From: Bacteroidetes bacterium UBA2664
Lineage (GTDB): Bacteria > Bacteroidota > Rhodothermia > Balneolales > Balneolaceae
Assembly: GCA_002359315.1 (NCBI GenBank)
Contig: DEMS01000032.1
Location: forward strand, 1-64,000
Length of the DNA stretch: 64,000 bases
Reading direction: 5' to 3'
The position numbers and the translations under genes are program-made. Under the pieces are notes generated by a model. That model did not search any database and had not been told where the DNA came from. It was given only the letters and a program-made list of their open reading frames with translations. Below, one piece after another: positions 10,096 to 19,312 of this stretch (positions are counted from its first letter, which is position 1; every line of letters begins with the position of its first letter).

Positions 10096-10485
10096 ATGAA
10101 AAATCCGGTCAATTGGTTCGAAATCTACGTTCAGGATATGCAAAGAGCCAAATCATTCTACGAAGCTGTATTGAATGTGAAGCTCGAAAAACTTGATATA
10201 CCTTCAGAAATGGAGGATGAAAACAGTTTTCAGATGGTCACATTTCCATTTGTCGAAAATGAGCCTAATGCAAGCGGTGCACTGGTAAAGGCTGAAGGAA
10301 TGGAGCCCGGCGGAAACAGTGTTGTGATCTATTTTACTTGTGATGATTGCAGTGTTGAAGAGAGTCGGGTTGAAAAGGCAGGCGGGAAAGTACTGAAAGA
10401 GAAGTTCTCGATCGGGGAGTTCGGATTTTGTTCGATCTGCCTGGATACGGAAGAAAATACATTTGGATTGCATTCAATGAGCTAA
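10096..10485 (+). CDS. VOC family (glyoxalase/bleomycin-resistance fold) protein
   Basis: 129 residues beginning MKNPVNWFEIYVQDMQRAK, the usual first strand and helix of a VOC half-barrel. The end, IGEFGFCSICLDTEENTFGLHS, matches the GxF.....DpeGN.fGLh closing motif of the family. Single-module VOC proteins of this length dimerise; ligand and reaction cannot be told. The next gene starts 19 bp downstream on the same strand, so they may be co-transcribed. Confidence 0.85.
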   Translation: MKNPVNWFEIYVQDMQRAKSFYEAVLNVKLEKLDIPSEMEDENSFQMVTFPFVENEPNASGALVKAEGMEPGGNSVVIYFTCDDCSVEESRVEKAGGKVLKEKFSIGEFGFCSICLDTEENTFGLHSMS

Positions 10486-10504
10486 TCAAACAGAGGAACT
10501 GATT

Positions 10505-10981
10505 ATGAAAAAGTACAGAATTGAAATTAAATGGGCACTCATTTTTGTGGGGATGATGCTTCTTTGGATGTTGATGGAAAGGCTATTAGGCTTTCATGAT
10601 GCCCATATCGACAAACACGCCATCGTCACAAATCTGATCGCCATACCGGCCATTGCGATTTATGTGTTTGCACTGCTCGATAAAAGAAAAAACTTTTATG
10701 ACGGATTTATGAGTTACAAACAGGGATTCATCTCCGGGCTCATTATTACTCTGATCGTTACCCTGTTTACACCGCTTATTCAATACATCACATCTACCGT
10801 AATTACACCCGATTATTTCAGCAATATTATCGAATACACCGTAAACGAAGGCATGATGGAACGAGAAGATGCGGAAGCTTACTTCAATCTGAAAAGTTAT
10901 ATGATTCAGGCAACCATTGGTGCACCGATCATGGGACTGCTCACTACGGCTGTTGTCGCATTTTTCACGAAGAAAAAATAA
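10505..10981 (+). CDS. DUF4199-like membrane protein
   Basis: 158 residues with four predicted transmembrane helices (about 8-24, 40-56, 72-92 and 134-154) and a YDGFMSYKQGFISGL stretch between helices 2 and 3. Layout and length fit DUF4199, a family common in Bacteroidota-type genomes with no established function. It lies between a VOC gene and a DUF1801 gene on the same strand, with short gaps. Confidence 0.7.
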   Translation: MKKYRIEIKWALIFVGMMLLWMLMERLLGFHDAHIDKHAIVTNLIAIPAIAIYVFALLDKRKNFYDGFMSYKQGFISGLIITLIVTLFTPLIQYITSTVITPDYFSNIIEYTVNEGMMEREDAEAYFNLKSYMIQATIGAPIMGLLTTAVVAFFTKKK

Positions 10982-11000
10982 TGAGCAGGGGTGTTCTGTT

Positions 11001-11417
11001 ATGAGTGATCTGAAAACGAAGCCAACCGATCAGGATGTTGAGAGTTTCTTGAATGCGATTGAAGATGAACAAAAAAGAGCCGACTGCTTTGAATTGCTGG
11101 AACTCATGACTGATATCACTGGCGAACCCCCTAAAATGTGGGGAAAAAGTATGGTTGGATTTGGCAGCTATCATTATAAATATGATAGCGGAAGAGAAGG
11201 CGATTGGTTCTTGACCGGATTTTCACCGCGAAAACAGAACCTGTCGATTTATATCATGACTGGATTTGATAAGTATGAAGAGATAATGAGCCGGTTAGGT
11301 AAATATAAAACCGGCTCATCCTGTCTTTATGTAAAAAAATTGGCTGATATTGATACGGAACAATTGAAGCTGTTGGTCAAAAAATCTGAAGAGGTTATTA
11401 GGAAGAGGTATTCATAA
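11001..11417 (+). CDS. DUF1801 domain protein (YdhG-like fold)
   Basis: I take the ATG at 11001 (MSDLKTKPTDQDVESFLNAI); an upstream in-frame ATG would overlap the previous gene by over 60 bp. 138 residues with the DUF1801 hallmarks: PKMWGKSMVGFGSYHYKY early and GKYKTGSSCLYVKKLADID near the C terminus. The family has the frataxin-like YdhG fold; function is not established. Probably the last gene of the 10096-11417 run. Confidence 0.85.
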   Translation: MSDLKTKPTDQDVESFLNAIEDEQKRADCFELLELMTDITGEPPKMWGKSMVGFGSYHYKYDSGREGDWFLTGFSPRKQNLSIYIMTGFDKYEEIMSRLGKYKTGSSCLYVKKLADIDTEQLKLLVKKSEEVIRKRYS

Positions 11418-11550
11418 AAATTCGGGAGCAATCTACACATTGAAACTATCAATGATGTTTATACAATAGATGGTCTATAATCCCAAGTAATCTAATTATG
11501 TTGTTATAGTCCTGTATTTAAACAGCTTAACAGTTTACATGACAACTTTT

Positions 11551-12672
11551 TCAATTTGTTTCACTAAAACCCACGTTTCCATCAGACGAGTTTATAAGTT
11601 TATCGGTTGGCAACATATCGGCCATTCTCTCTAAAGCCCAGTCTCCATGTAAAATGATTTTATCCGGATTCATCAAATTACCATAGTTGTCAATAAGTAA
11701 TACATTCAAAAAGGTAAATTGTATTTCTGACCTTAATTGGTTTTGATAATATACGATCAAAGGGATCTCTCTTTTTGTTTCAACCAAAAAAACCAATTGC
11801 TCGGTTCTCAAGGTACCTCCATAAACAGCGGCTCGTCTTGTGTTCACATGTGTGATATCTCCATTTGCTATGTTAAAAACATCGGCCGCAGTTCCATCCA
11901 CTAAACTTTTTAGAAAATGACTGAATGATCCGCTATACGTAGTATTTCGGTTACGGTTCCAAATATCCTGTTGATTTGGATCGTCTGTCTCAAGTTCAAC
12001 AAATCGAGTTCGGTGAAAATAAAAAATAAAATGATTGATTGTATCAAATCTGAAAGTGTTTAATTCGGTAAACAGTTCATACCCCAACGACTGATTAACG
12101 ATATGAAGTTCAGATGGAGCAGTTGCTATTAATTCATTGGTGCTTCTATCGAAGGAAAATTCAAGAATTTCCGGATTCATAATTTCAGTTAACTTGGCAT
12201 TCCTGGACTCTCCCAAAAAAGTTCGTTTGAAGAGGCTGTAATTATCCAGCCATTCCTGATCCCTCTTCGCTTCCACAATCACATCGTCCAGTACCAGGGG
12301 CTCAACACGCAAAAAGATATCACCGAAATTAATTGTTTCACCCGATTTTATTTCAAATTTCAAATTCTTTTGTTCGTAGCCAAGGTACCGAACTAAAAGT
12401 TCATAAATTCCCGGTGGAATGTTCCGAATCGTGAAATCTCCCTTACTATTTGATGCAACTCCAATCGTGGTTCCGGACAGGTAAACAGCAGTTGATATGA
12501 GTGGGTCTTTGGTTGAATCGTCATAAACTGTTCCGGTGACAGTTCCCGGTATCTGCTGTGCCTGAAGTGATGTGTGTACAAATAGAATCAGCGTGAAGAG
12601 CAGTATCATCTGAAGACTCAATGGGTGGAGCCATTTCATGTAATCAGAACAATATTTGAAATGTTTTACCAT
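11551..12672 (-). CDS. Secreted protein with carboxypeptidase-regulatory-like (CarboxypepD_reg) domain
   Basis: 373 residues. A hydrophobic stretch followed by LQAQQ looks like a signal peptide; the ATG 11 codons in (MKWLHPL) is an equally good start. After it comes a single CarboxypepD_reg beta-sandwich, TGTVYDDSTKDPLISTAVYL through GIYELLVRYLGYE, as found at the head of TonB-dependent proteins. No barrel follows; the last ~240 residues are unfamiliar. Likely periplasmic or surface-located. Stands alone. Confidence 0.7.
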   Translation of the reverse strand: MVKHFKYCSDYMKWLHPLSLQMILLFTLILFVHTSLQAQQIPGTVTGTVYDDSTKDPLISTAVYLSGTTIGVASNSKGDFTIRNIPPGIYELLVRYLGYEQKNLKFEIKSGETINFGDIFLRVEPLVLDDVIVEAKRDQEWLDNYSLFKRTFLGESRNAKLTEIMNPEILEFSFDRSTNELIATAPSELHIVNQSLGYELFTELNTFRFDTINHFIFYFHRTRFVELETDDPNQQDIWNRNRNTTYSGSFSHFLKSLVDGTAADVFNIANGDITHVNTRRAAVYGGTLRTEQLVFLVETKREIPLIVYYQNQLRSEIQFTFLNVLLIDNYGNLMNPDKIILHGDWALERMADMLPTDKLINSSDGNVGFSETN

Positions 12673-12820
12673 GTTGAAAGAGATAGTAAATTTGAACTAC
12701 TACTTCCGGTTTAGCTAAATTAATTTAGAACATTGTGCAGGAGATTCTTGATGAATACAGGTTATTTTCTTCTTCTGAACACTGGGTAGCTTCATTAAGA
12801 ATAGTTATTTATATGATATA

Positions 12821-13249
12821 ATGAAAAAAATTATTAAAAACTCACCCATTGATAAAACTGATACGAACACGATTCAAATAAACCGTTTTTCAACTCCATT
12901 GGGTCCCATGTTTATTTGTGCAACTGAAATTGGAGTTTGTCTGTTAGAATTTGCCGATAGAAAAATACTCGAAACGGAATTCAATGACTTACAAAGGCTA
13001 TTTAAGGCAAATATAATAGCCGGTGTAAGCAACCACATCAAGCAAACTGAGAAGGAGGGTATCATCAAGTCTGTTGTACCTGACAAGACTCAAAAAATTG
13101 TGGTGTACTGTGCAAATAGTGATTGCAATGCATCGCCCACTCTCGGTGGGAAATTAATGGACCTGAATTATAATAATGTGCGTGATTTTGATGCCGGTCT
13201 CGCAGGCTGGAAAAAAGCGAATTTCGAACTTACAGGTGCTCAGGTATAA
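12821..13249 (+). pseudogene. In-frame fusion remnant: O6-alkylguanine methyltransferase start plus rhodanese end
   Basis: 142 residues. Residues ~22-75 (STPLGPMFICATEIG, CLLEFADRK, LETEFNDL) match the beginning of the Ada/Ogt methyltransferase domain, but the catalytic PCHRV region is missing. From about residue 85 the sequence changes to the second half of a rhodanese, with the active-site loop YCANSDCNAS and then DFDAGLAGWKKANF. A deletion that joined two neighbouring genes in frame explains this best. Either a decayed remnant or a small stand-alone sulfurtransferase fragment; alkyltransferase activity is not expected. Confidence 0.7.
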
Positions 13250-13298
13250 CCGTTCGCACACTGTTCTATACTATAAATTGAGAGGGTAAATTATATAA

Positions 13299-13330
13299 AA
13301 GCAGAAGCTTTCCGGCTTCTGCTTTTTTAT
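13299..13330 (+). terminator. Rho-independent terminator after the fusion gene
   Basis: GCAGAAGC (13301-13308) pairs with GCTTCTGC (13315-13322) around a short loop and is followed by a T-run. It ends the plus-strand unit at 13249 and may also slow transcription arriving from the right. Confidence 0.85.
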
Positions 13331-13398
13331 TCCTGTACAATTCAGCACTGGTTTTTAGCCAATTTAGCTATATCAATGGCAATATCTATGAAAGATTT

Positions 13399-13833
13399 TC
13401 AGGCTGTAAGAGTTGCATCCAGTTCTATATCTACACCGGCTAATGCTTTTGAAACCGGGCAGCCTTTTTTTGCAGCCTGTGCGATTTCCTGAAATTTATC
13501 GTTGCCGATCTTGGGTACATCTCCCTTCGTAATCAATTTAATTGTAGTAATACCGCCTTTTTCTGCGTCGAGGGTCACTTCTGCATGAGTTTCCACGGAA
13601 TTTGGGGTAAACCCGGCTTTATCCAATTCATTTGAAAAAGCCATTGAGTAACAGCCTGCATGTGCAGCACCGATCAACTCTTCCGGGTTTGTACCTGCTT
13701 TATCACCAAACCTTGTGGCAAAACTATATTCACCTTCATATGAACCGCTCCCCAATTTCATGGTTCCTTTTCCCGATTTCAAATTTCCTTTCCAAATTGC
13801 TTCTGCTTTCTTTGTAGGCATAATTTCACTCAT
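13399..13833 (-). CDS. OsmC/Ohr family peroxiredoxin
   Basis: 144 residues. Thiol peroxidase that reduces organic hydroperoxides with two reactive cysteines: Cys61 in the AGCYSMAFS motif and Cys125 in KKGCPVSKAL, the spacing typical of OsmC. N-terminal strands AIWKGNLKSGKGTMKLGSGSY and the SYEGEYSFATRFGDKAGTNPEEL segment support the OsmC branch. Cytoplasmic, acts as a dimer. Monocistronic here. Confidence 0.93.
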   Translation of the reverse strand: MSEIMPTKKAEAIWKGNLKSGKGTMKLGSGSYEGEYSFATRFGDKAGTNPEELIGAAHAGCYSMAFSNELDKAGFTPNSVETHAEVTLDAEKGGITTIKLITKGDVPKIGNDKFQEIAQAAKKGCPVSKALAGVDIELDATLTA

Positions 13834-14080
13834 TTAAATTTTATGTTTTATACACTGTTAAAATAACAAAGCGGGTGTTAAATGCATTCCTTATTAAATA
13901 GATCAAAAAAATATATAAAAGGCGAATGATGTTTCGCACAAGATGAAAAAAATAATTATTTGATTTTTCTAAATATTCTATTCAGTTTAGGAAAACGTAT
14001 AACTAACTGTTTTTATTAGCAAACACATTGAACTTAACCAAATTAACACCGGAAATAATGGTTAAGTAGATCGCCTCTAT

Positions 14081-15307
14081 ATGATGTATAAACATGTGAT
14101 AATTACTTTATCAACGATTGGTATATTTGGTATATCACTATATTTCTCTCCAATTTTATCCGCTCAAAATGCTGAGGATGAATCCTCCCTCCATATCGGT
14201 GGAGCTTTGCGATACAATGTGATCTTACAAAACTATGAAAGTGACATCGACGCAACCAGTTCTTCTTTCACAATGGACACATGGCGCATCAATGTTCTCT
14301 ACGATAATCCGGGCGGGATCGGACTTAATTTTGAATATCGATTTTATCCTACATTTGGAACTCATTTTATCAAACAGGGATGGCTTGATTATCATGCCAA
14401 TGACCAAACCGAGTTGCAGTTAGGGGTCACTCAAGTTCCTTTTGGCAATATTCAGTACAACTCCAACAATTGGTGGTTCAGCCTGCCCTACTATGTTGGT
14501 CTGGAGGATGACCATGATATGGGCCTCAAACTGATATATCGAAGAGAGAACATCCGCTGGGATTTTGCCTATTTTTTTCAGCCCGAACCGGAAGGCCCGC
14601 CTGCAGCATTCGGAACGGGAGGCCCGGGGCGCTATTCATATGATGTGATACCTGAAGGAAATGCCGCACTTACAGAAAGAAATCAATTTAATCTTCGTGC
14701 CGCATGGCTTACAGGTCCAAGTGAGTATGGACTTTCCCTGGAATATGGACAACTTTATAACACAGTCCTAAGCAGGTTTGACCATCGCTATGCGTTTGCT
14801 GCCCATGCCGACATTAACTCTGGTAACTTCAATATCAAACCTCAGATTCTCTATTACAAAATGAATGCTTTGGATGATGATGGCCAGAAACTTAGCACAG
14901 CTTTTATGGGCGCGTATGCGATACCCTATCAGGTTTCAACAGAAGCATGGATTGCTACATTGGGATTAGCTTACTCCCATGATGTAGAATGGGGGCCTGT
15001 AACCAATTTGCTTTTTTACAATGATTTCAGCTATATGAAGAATCGTGCAGGATCCGGAACAACTCGATTGGCGGATGGAAATACACTGACCCTTGATCAA
15101 CATTTTCAGTATACCATTCAGAATATTACCGGCATTTTGGTCTCGGCCGGACCGGTTTATACCTACTTTGATATTGCACAAGGTGTAAACCATCCATGGC
15201 TAACGGATTCATTTGGAGTCGGTGTAGGGCCCGGCCATGAGGATCTTGGGATTGGTAAATCCGAGTATAACATCCGATTTAATATAAATATCGGATTTTA
15301 CTTTTGA
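14081..15307 (+). CDS. Outer-membrane beta-barrel porin-like protein
   Basis: 408 residues. A signal peptide ends near SPILSAQN; the remainder is a succession of amphipathic strands ending in the C-terminal aromatic FNINIGFYF expected of an outer-membrane barrel. Aromatic-rich stretches such as NFEYRFYPTFGTHF and WLDYHANDQTELQLGVTQVPFG resemble phosphate/alginate-type porins. It lies 56 bp upstream of the BCCT carrier, so it could be the outer-membrane entry route for the same osmolyte, which is inference from position. Confidence 0.75.
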   Translation: MMYKHVIITLSTIGIFGISLYFSPILSAQNAEDESSLHIGGALRYNVILQNYESDIDATSSSFTMDTWRINVLYDNPGGIGLNFEYRFYPTFGTHFIKQGWLDYHANDQTELQLGVTQVPFGNIQYNSNNWWFSLPYYVGLEDDHDMGLKLIYRRENIRWDFAYFFQPEPEGPPAAFGTGGPGRYSYDVIPEGNAALTERNQFNLRAAWLTGPSEYGLSLEYGQLYNTVLSRFDHRYAFAAHADINSGNFNIKPQILYYKMNALDDDGQKLSTAFMGAYAIPYQVSTEAWIATLGLAYSHDVEWGPVTNLLFYNDFSYMKNRAGSGTTRLADGNTLTLDQHFQYTIQNITGILVSAGPVYTYFDIAQGVNHPWLTDSFGVGVGPGHEDLGIGKSEYNIRFNINIGFYF

Positions 15308-15363
15308 CTCATTTTAACTGTCTCAGTTACTATTAAACATGTTAAATATTCAGTAAAGATAAT

Positions 15364-16983
15364 ATGAATCAAAAAAAAGAGAAGCAGCCACAAAACAGTT
15401 CCTCAAATTCAAAACCGGTTTTTGAAATTCATGGTCCTGTATTTTGGCCATCTGTTATTTTGATAACGTTGCTAATCGCCGGTACGATCATTATGGGGGA
15501 TGCTGCCGAAGAATTATTTAATTCTGTAAGAATAGGGATTACAGAATCAGCAACCTGGCTCTTTGTGATCGGCGTTAATATTTTTATTGGCTTCTCGCTC
15601 TTTTTTGCATTCAGTAAATTTGGATCGATACGCCTGGGCGGACAGGATTCAGAGCCTGAATTTAGTACCATGGCCTGGTTTGCTATGCTATTCAGTGCCG
15701 GTATGGGTATTGGTTTGATGTTTTTTGCCGTCGCTGAACCGATGTGGCATCTGCTCTATCCACCGCATGCAGAAGTTGGATCCACAGGTGCTGTACGAGA
15801 TGCAATGGGGATTACTTTTCTGCACTGGGGCCTTCATGCCTGGGCGATTTATGCAGTTGTTGGACTTGCACTTGCGTTTTTTGCGTTCAACCGAAAATTA
15901 CCACTCTCATTCCGATCCGTTTTTTATCCACTTCTTGGAGAACGAATCAACGGCTGGATGGGAGACGTGATCGACATCCTCGCTGTATTAGCTACTTTAT
16001 TTGGGTTGGCTACATCTTTGGGTTTGGGTGCATCTCAGGCCGGCGCAGGCATTGAGTATGTGTTTGGGCTTGACAATAGTGTTAATCTGCAGGTAATCAT
16101 TATTATTGTAGTAACCGCTATTGCCGTTGTGTCTGTTGTGTTAGGAATCGATAAAGGTGTAAAAGTTCTCAGCGAATTTAATATCCGGATTGCAGCACTC
16201 TTTTTGCTCTTCATACTTATTGTAGGCCCTACTCTATATATTCTCAGCAATTTTGTACAGAGCACCGGCCATTATATACAAAATTTTGCTTCCTACGCGA
16301 CCTGGACTCAGACCTTCGAAGAAGGTGAATTCATGACAACCTGGACCGTCTTCTATTGGGCCTGGTGGATCTCCTGGTCGCCTTACGTCGGTATGTTTAT
16401 TGCAAGGATATCCAAGGGCAGAACTGTAAAGCAGTTTGTTCTCGGGGTATTGATTGTTCCTACATTGGTTACGTTTCTGTGGATGAGCGGATTTGGCGGC
16501 AGTGCACTTTATCTTGAAACCGGAGGAATTGCTGAAATTGCAGCCGCTGTTGAAATGGATCAAACGACTTCATTATTTATACTGCTGGATCAATTTCCAC
16601 TCTCTCTTGTGACATCAATTCTGGCTATTATTCTAATTCTTAGTTTTTTTGTTACATCATCCGACTCAGGTTCATTGGTTATTGACGGACTCACCAGCGG
16701 TGGGAAAATGCACTCACCCGTTGGGGTTCGTATATTTTGGGCTTCAACAGAAGGTGTCGTCGCGGCAATTCTACTGCTTGGAGGTGGTTTGAGTGCGTTA
16801 CAGGCCGGGGCTATCAGTACCGGCTTACCCTTTGTTCTGGTCCTGCTTTTTATGTGTTATAGCCTTCAAATTGGACTTGCAAGGGAATACAGAGAACATA
16901 TGACCCAAACAAAAGAAAAAGAGCGGGAATCTTATCAGGAACTCGTTCAGCGTCTATTATCAAAAAGAAAAAAAGAAAATTAA
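15364..16983 (+). CDS. BCCT family betaine/choline/carnitine transporter
   Basis: 539-residue inner-membrane carrier with 12 hydrophobic helices in the LeuT-like fold. It shows family sequences such as GMGIGLMFFAVAEPMWH, the THFLHWGLHAWAIYA-like helix, and the signature YWAWWISWSPYVGMF that supplies aromatic residues to the quaternary-amine site. It takes up compatible solutes with Na+ or H+. A charged 30-residue C-terminal tail is present, shorter than the osmosensory tail of BetP. The Usp gene starts 11 bp downstream, so the two are almost certainly co-transcribed. Confidence 0.94.
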   Translation: MNQKKEKQPQNSSSNSKPVFEIHGPVFWPSVILITLLIAGTIIMGDAAEELFNSVRIGITESATWLFVIGVNIFIGFSLFFAFSKFGSIRLGGQDSEPEFSTMAWFAMLFSAGMGIGLMFFAVAEPMWHLLYPPHAEVGSTGAVRDAMGITFLHWGLHAWAIYAVVGLALAFFAFNRKLPLSFRSVFYPLLGERINGWMGDVIDILAVLATLFGLATSLGLGASQAGAGIEYVFGLDNSVNLQVIIIIVVTAIAVVSVVLGIDKGVKVLSEFNIRIAALFLLFILIVGPTLYILSNFVQSTGHYIQNFASYATWTQTFEEGEFMTTWTVFYWAWWISWSPYVGMFIARISKGRTVKQFVLGVLIVPTLVTFLWMSGFGGSALYLETGGIAEIAAAVEMDQTTSLFILLDQFPLSLVTSILAIILILSFFVTSSDSGSLVIDGLTSGGKMHSPVGVRIFWASTEGVVAAILLLGGGLSALQAGAISTGLPFVLVLLFMCYSLQIGLAREYREHMTQTKEKERESYQELVQRLLSKRKKEN

Positions 16984-16993
16984 GGAGCTTGAT

Positions 16994-17905
16994 ATGATTA
17001 ATTCTAAACATTGGATGGTATGCCTGGATCTGACTAAAATGGATTCCATTTTGATCGGATACGTTTCTTTTCTGGCAAAAATATCTCAACCCACTACGGT
17101 AACATTTTTACATGTTGTTGATTCCGGACCTCAGACACTCGAAATCATTGAACAATTTCCGGAAATCGAATCAAAAGAGGAGTTCCTTGATCTTTTGAGA
17201 GCTGATATTCATGAAAAACTGGATGAGTCTTTCGATGAACCGGAAGCAGAATTACGTGTCATCATCAAAGAAGGCAAACCGACCAACACGATCATTGAAG
17301 TAAGTAAAAGCCTGGATTTCGATCTGTTGATTGTCGGTAAAAAAACAGGGTATGTCGGTGAAGGTATTTTGCCAAAACAGATTCTTAAGTATGTGGCAAC
17401 CTCGATACTATTTGTACCTGAAAACAGTCGTTATCAGCTTGAAAATATCCTGGTCCCTATTGATTTTTCTGAACAGTCGGCAAGTGCAACGGCTGTTGCT
17501 TCAAAACTGGCAAAGATATCCGGTGGAGCCGTCACAGCTCAACATATCTATGAGTATAAAGCTCAATTTTTTCCCTATCTGATGTCGGAAGAGGAGATGA
17601 AAAGAGTGGATCAAAAAACAGAGGACAAAAAAAATGCATTTTTGAATAGTTATCCTATTCCGGGAAATGTGAACATTTCACTATCTCGACACAATAAAGG
17701 GAAGCTGGCAGATACCGTTTATGATAAAGTGTTGAACACTCAGGCAGATATCATCATAGTAGCTTCAAAAGCGAAGCGATTTTCCGCCTTGATCAGTCAT
17801 GATTTTACAGATAAAATGGTGAACTATGCATTTGGAGTACCCCTTTTGTTACTCAGAAATCAAAAAAAATATCAGGAATATCTGGATGATCTCTTTTCTG
17901 ATTGA
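16994..17905 (+). CDS. Tandem-domain universal stress protein (UspA family)
   Basis: 303 residues made of two Usp domains: about 1-145 (start HWMVCLDLTKMD, end LKYVATSILFVPEN) and 146-303 (start LENILVPIDFSEQSASA, end GVPLLLLRN). The Gly-rich nucleotide loop is not canonical in either half, so ATP binding is uncertain. Sits 11 bp after the BCCT gene; fused or adjacent Usp proteins commonly accompany transporters in salt-adapted bacteria and may modulate them. Confidence 0.92.
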   Translation: MINSKHWMVCLDLTKMDSILIGYVSFLAKISQPTTVTFLHVVDSGPQTLEIIEQFPEIESKEEFLDLLRADIHEKLDESFDEPEAELRVIIKEGKPTNTIIEVSKSLDFDLLIVGKKTGYVGEGILPKQILKYVATSILFVPENSRYQLENILVPIDFSEQSASATAVASKLAKISGGAVTAQHIYEYKAQFFPYLMSEEEMKRVDQKTEDKKNAFLNSYPIPGNVNISLSRHNKGKLADTVYDKVLNTQADIIIVASKAKRFSALISHDFTDKMVNYAFGVPLLLLRNQKKYQEYLDDLFSD

Positions 17906-18013
17906 AGAAAAGAAGAGGTAACATTTAGGAATGGAATTGGCAATAATTCCTATTCGTTTCTGTTTTTGATTAAAAAATTTTAGACTGGTTCAGTTTTTCG
18001 GGGGCAATAAAAA

Positions 18014-18037
18014 AAGCCGGGTTTGTTCACCCGGCTT
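18014..18037 (-). terminator. Rho-independent terminator for the minus-strand gene
   Basis: AAGCCGGGT pairs with ACCCGGCTT around a 6-nt loop; read on the minus strand it is followed by a T-run. It lies between convergent genes and probably works for both. Confidence 0.85.
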
Positions 18038-18064
18038 ATGATTTTAATAATTGTTATTCTCTGA

Positions 18065-18649
18065 TCAAACGATCTCAGGCTCCGTGGTAAAGGCCTCAGG
18101 TTTCCAGGCAGCCTGTGTGTTTTCAAGTGCCATCTGACCAATACTTTCCGCACGGTCCTCATCATCAATGATCTCAGTAGCTACTATGAGAGGCACAATC
18201 TTGCTGATCTCGGTGATTAATCCTGTGCAATTTGTCATATGCTCAGAAGTAAGTTCTGTCAACATTGTATCCTCTGCCGCAAGTGCATAGGTGTGCAGCA
18301 TTGTATAGCCGATTGTAATCATTGAAAGGGCGGTATAATCATCTCTCATCATTTTTGAAACGGTATCATTACGCACGCTATCGATCAAGCCTGCTATTGA
18401 GCCGGTAAATGAGGCGATGGTTGTTTTGATATCGGATTTTAACTCTCCGCCAAGCCTTTCAACTTGTTTTTCAAGTGAATGCACGTGTTCAGAGGTCATC
18501 TTGTCAAGTTCATGCAAGAGTTCCACAACGCGATGATCTCTTACTTTATCAGATGCTTTCTGTTTTCTGATCGCATTCATAAAATGCTCTTCAAGTGCCA
18601 GCAGATCAGAGGTATATTTTTGAAGTCCTTTATTCTTATCTGTACTCAT
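18065..18649 (-). CDS. All-helical, possibly ferritin-like protein of unknown function
   Basis: 194 residues, almost wholly predicted helix: LLALEEHFMNAIRKQKASDKVRDHRVVELLHELDKM, a second amphipathic helix with HVHSLEKQ, a Gly/Ile-rich turn, then YTMLHTYALAAEDTMLTELTSEHM. Four long helices with scattered Glu/His recall ferritin-like stress proteins, but no clear ExxH diiron pair can be assigned. Monocistronic, with the terminator at 18014. Confidence 0.5.
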   Translation of the reverse strand: MSTDKNKGLQKYTSDLLALEEHFMNAIRKQKASDKVRDHRVVELLHELDKMTSEHVHSLEKQVERLGGELKSDIKTTIASFTGSIAGLIDSVRNDTVSKMMRDDYTALSMITIGYTMLHTYALAAEDTMLTELTSEHMTNCTGLITEISKIVPLIVATEIIDDEDRAESIGQMALENTQAAWKPEAFTTEPEIV

Positions 18650-18740
18650 GGGATTATGATATTTTTAATTATAAATTGTTCACTTTTTTAAACAAAATAA
18701 TGCTCCAGTACGTTCAGGGATCGTTTTTTAGGTATAAAAA

Positions 18741-19140
18741 GTGGGTCCGGCGAGCTTGAACCGCGGAGCACTGCTCCGCAAGAACAACGGCTGGAGTAAT
18801 TTTAAGGGATAATACTGAAGAAGAGATTCCAACTCTTTAGAAACACGAGTCTAAAATGTGGGCCCGGCAGGCTTGAACCCCGAAGCACTGCTTCGGAATA
18901 ACAACGGCTTGAGTAAGTATATTGTTTATAAATGAACGATAGGTCAGTTCTTAATAGAATATAGGTCTTGATTAAAGTGGGCCCGGCAGGCTTGAACCCC
19001 GAAGCACTGCTTCGGAATAACAACGGCTTGAGTAAGTATATTGTTTATAAATAAACGATAGGTCAGTTCTTAATAGAATATAGGTCTTGATTAAAGTGGG
19101 CCCGGCAGGCTTGAACACCGAAGCACTACTTTGGAATAAC
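18741..19140. repeat. Tandem array of a ~119-bp unit starting with a tRNA 3'-end-like sequence
   Basis: Four units start at 18741, 18858, 18977 and 19096 with GTGGGCCCGGCAGGCTTGAA (first copy diverged). Read on the minus strand this is the T-arm and acceptor end of a tRNA and matches the tRNA at 24584-24657 except for one missing base. Each unit then has a palindrome, CCGAAGCA-c-TGCTTCGG in copies 2-3 and GCGGAGCA-c-TGCTCCGC in copy 1, so the arms changed together. Units 2 and 3 are nearly identical over their full length; unit 4 is cut off after its hairpin. No protein gene is credible from 18650 to 19312. Confidence 0.85.
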
Positions 19141-19312
19141 TTCCGATTGTTTGGGGATGGACACCATATGCGATAATAAGTTAAAGCAATGCTTCAAAAA
19201 GGTAGTTATATTCGAATACTCTTTGAACTTACCGACGTTAAGCCTTTTTTGAAGATTCCATATTTCAAATATTAAGGGAATAATTACCAAAACCACCAAT
19301 AAATAAAAGAAT

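Noticed and set aside
12821..13249. Functional O6-methylguanine-DNA methyltransferase
   Set aside because: The catalytic PCHR region is missing and the second half belongs to the rhodanese family.
18741..19140. Possible CRISPR array
   Set aside because: Units are about 119 bp with the spacers also repeated, there are no unique spacers and no cas genes; the unit starts with a tRNA end.
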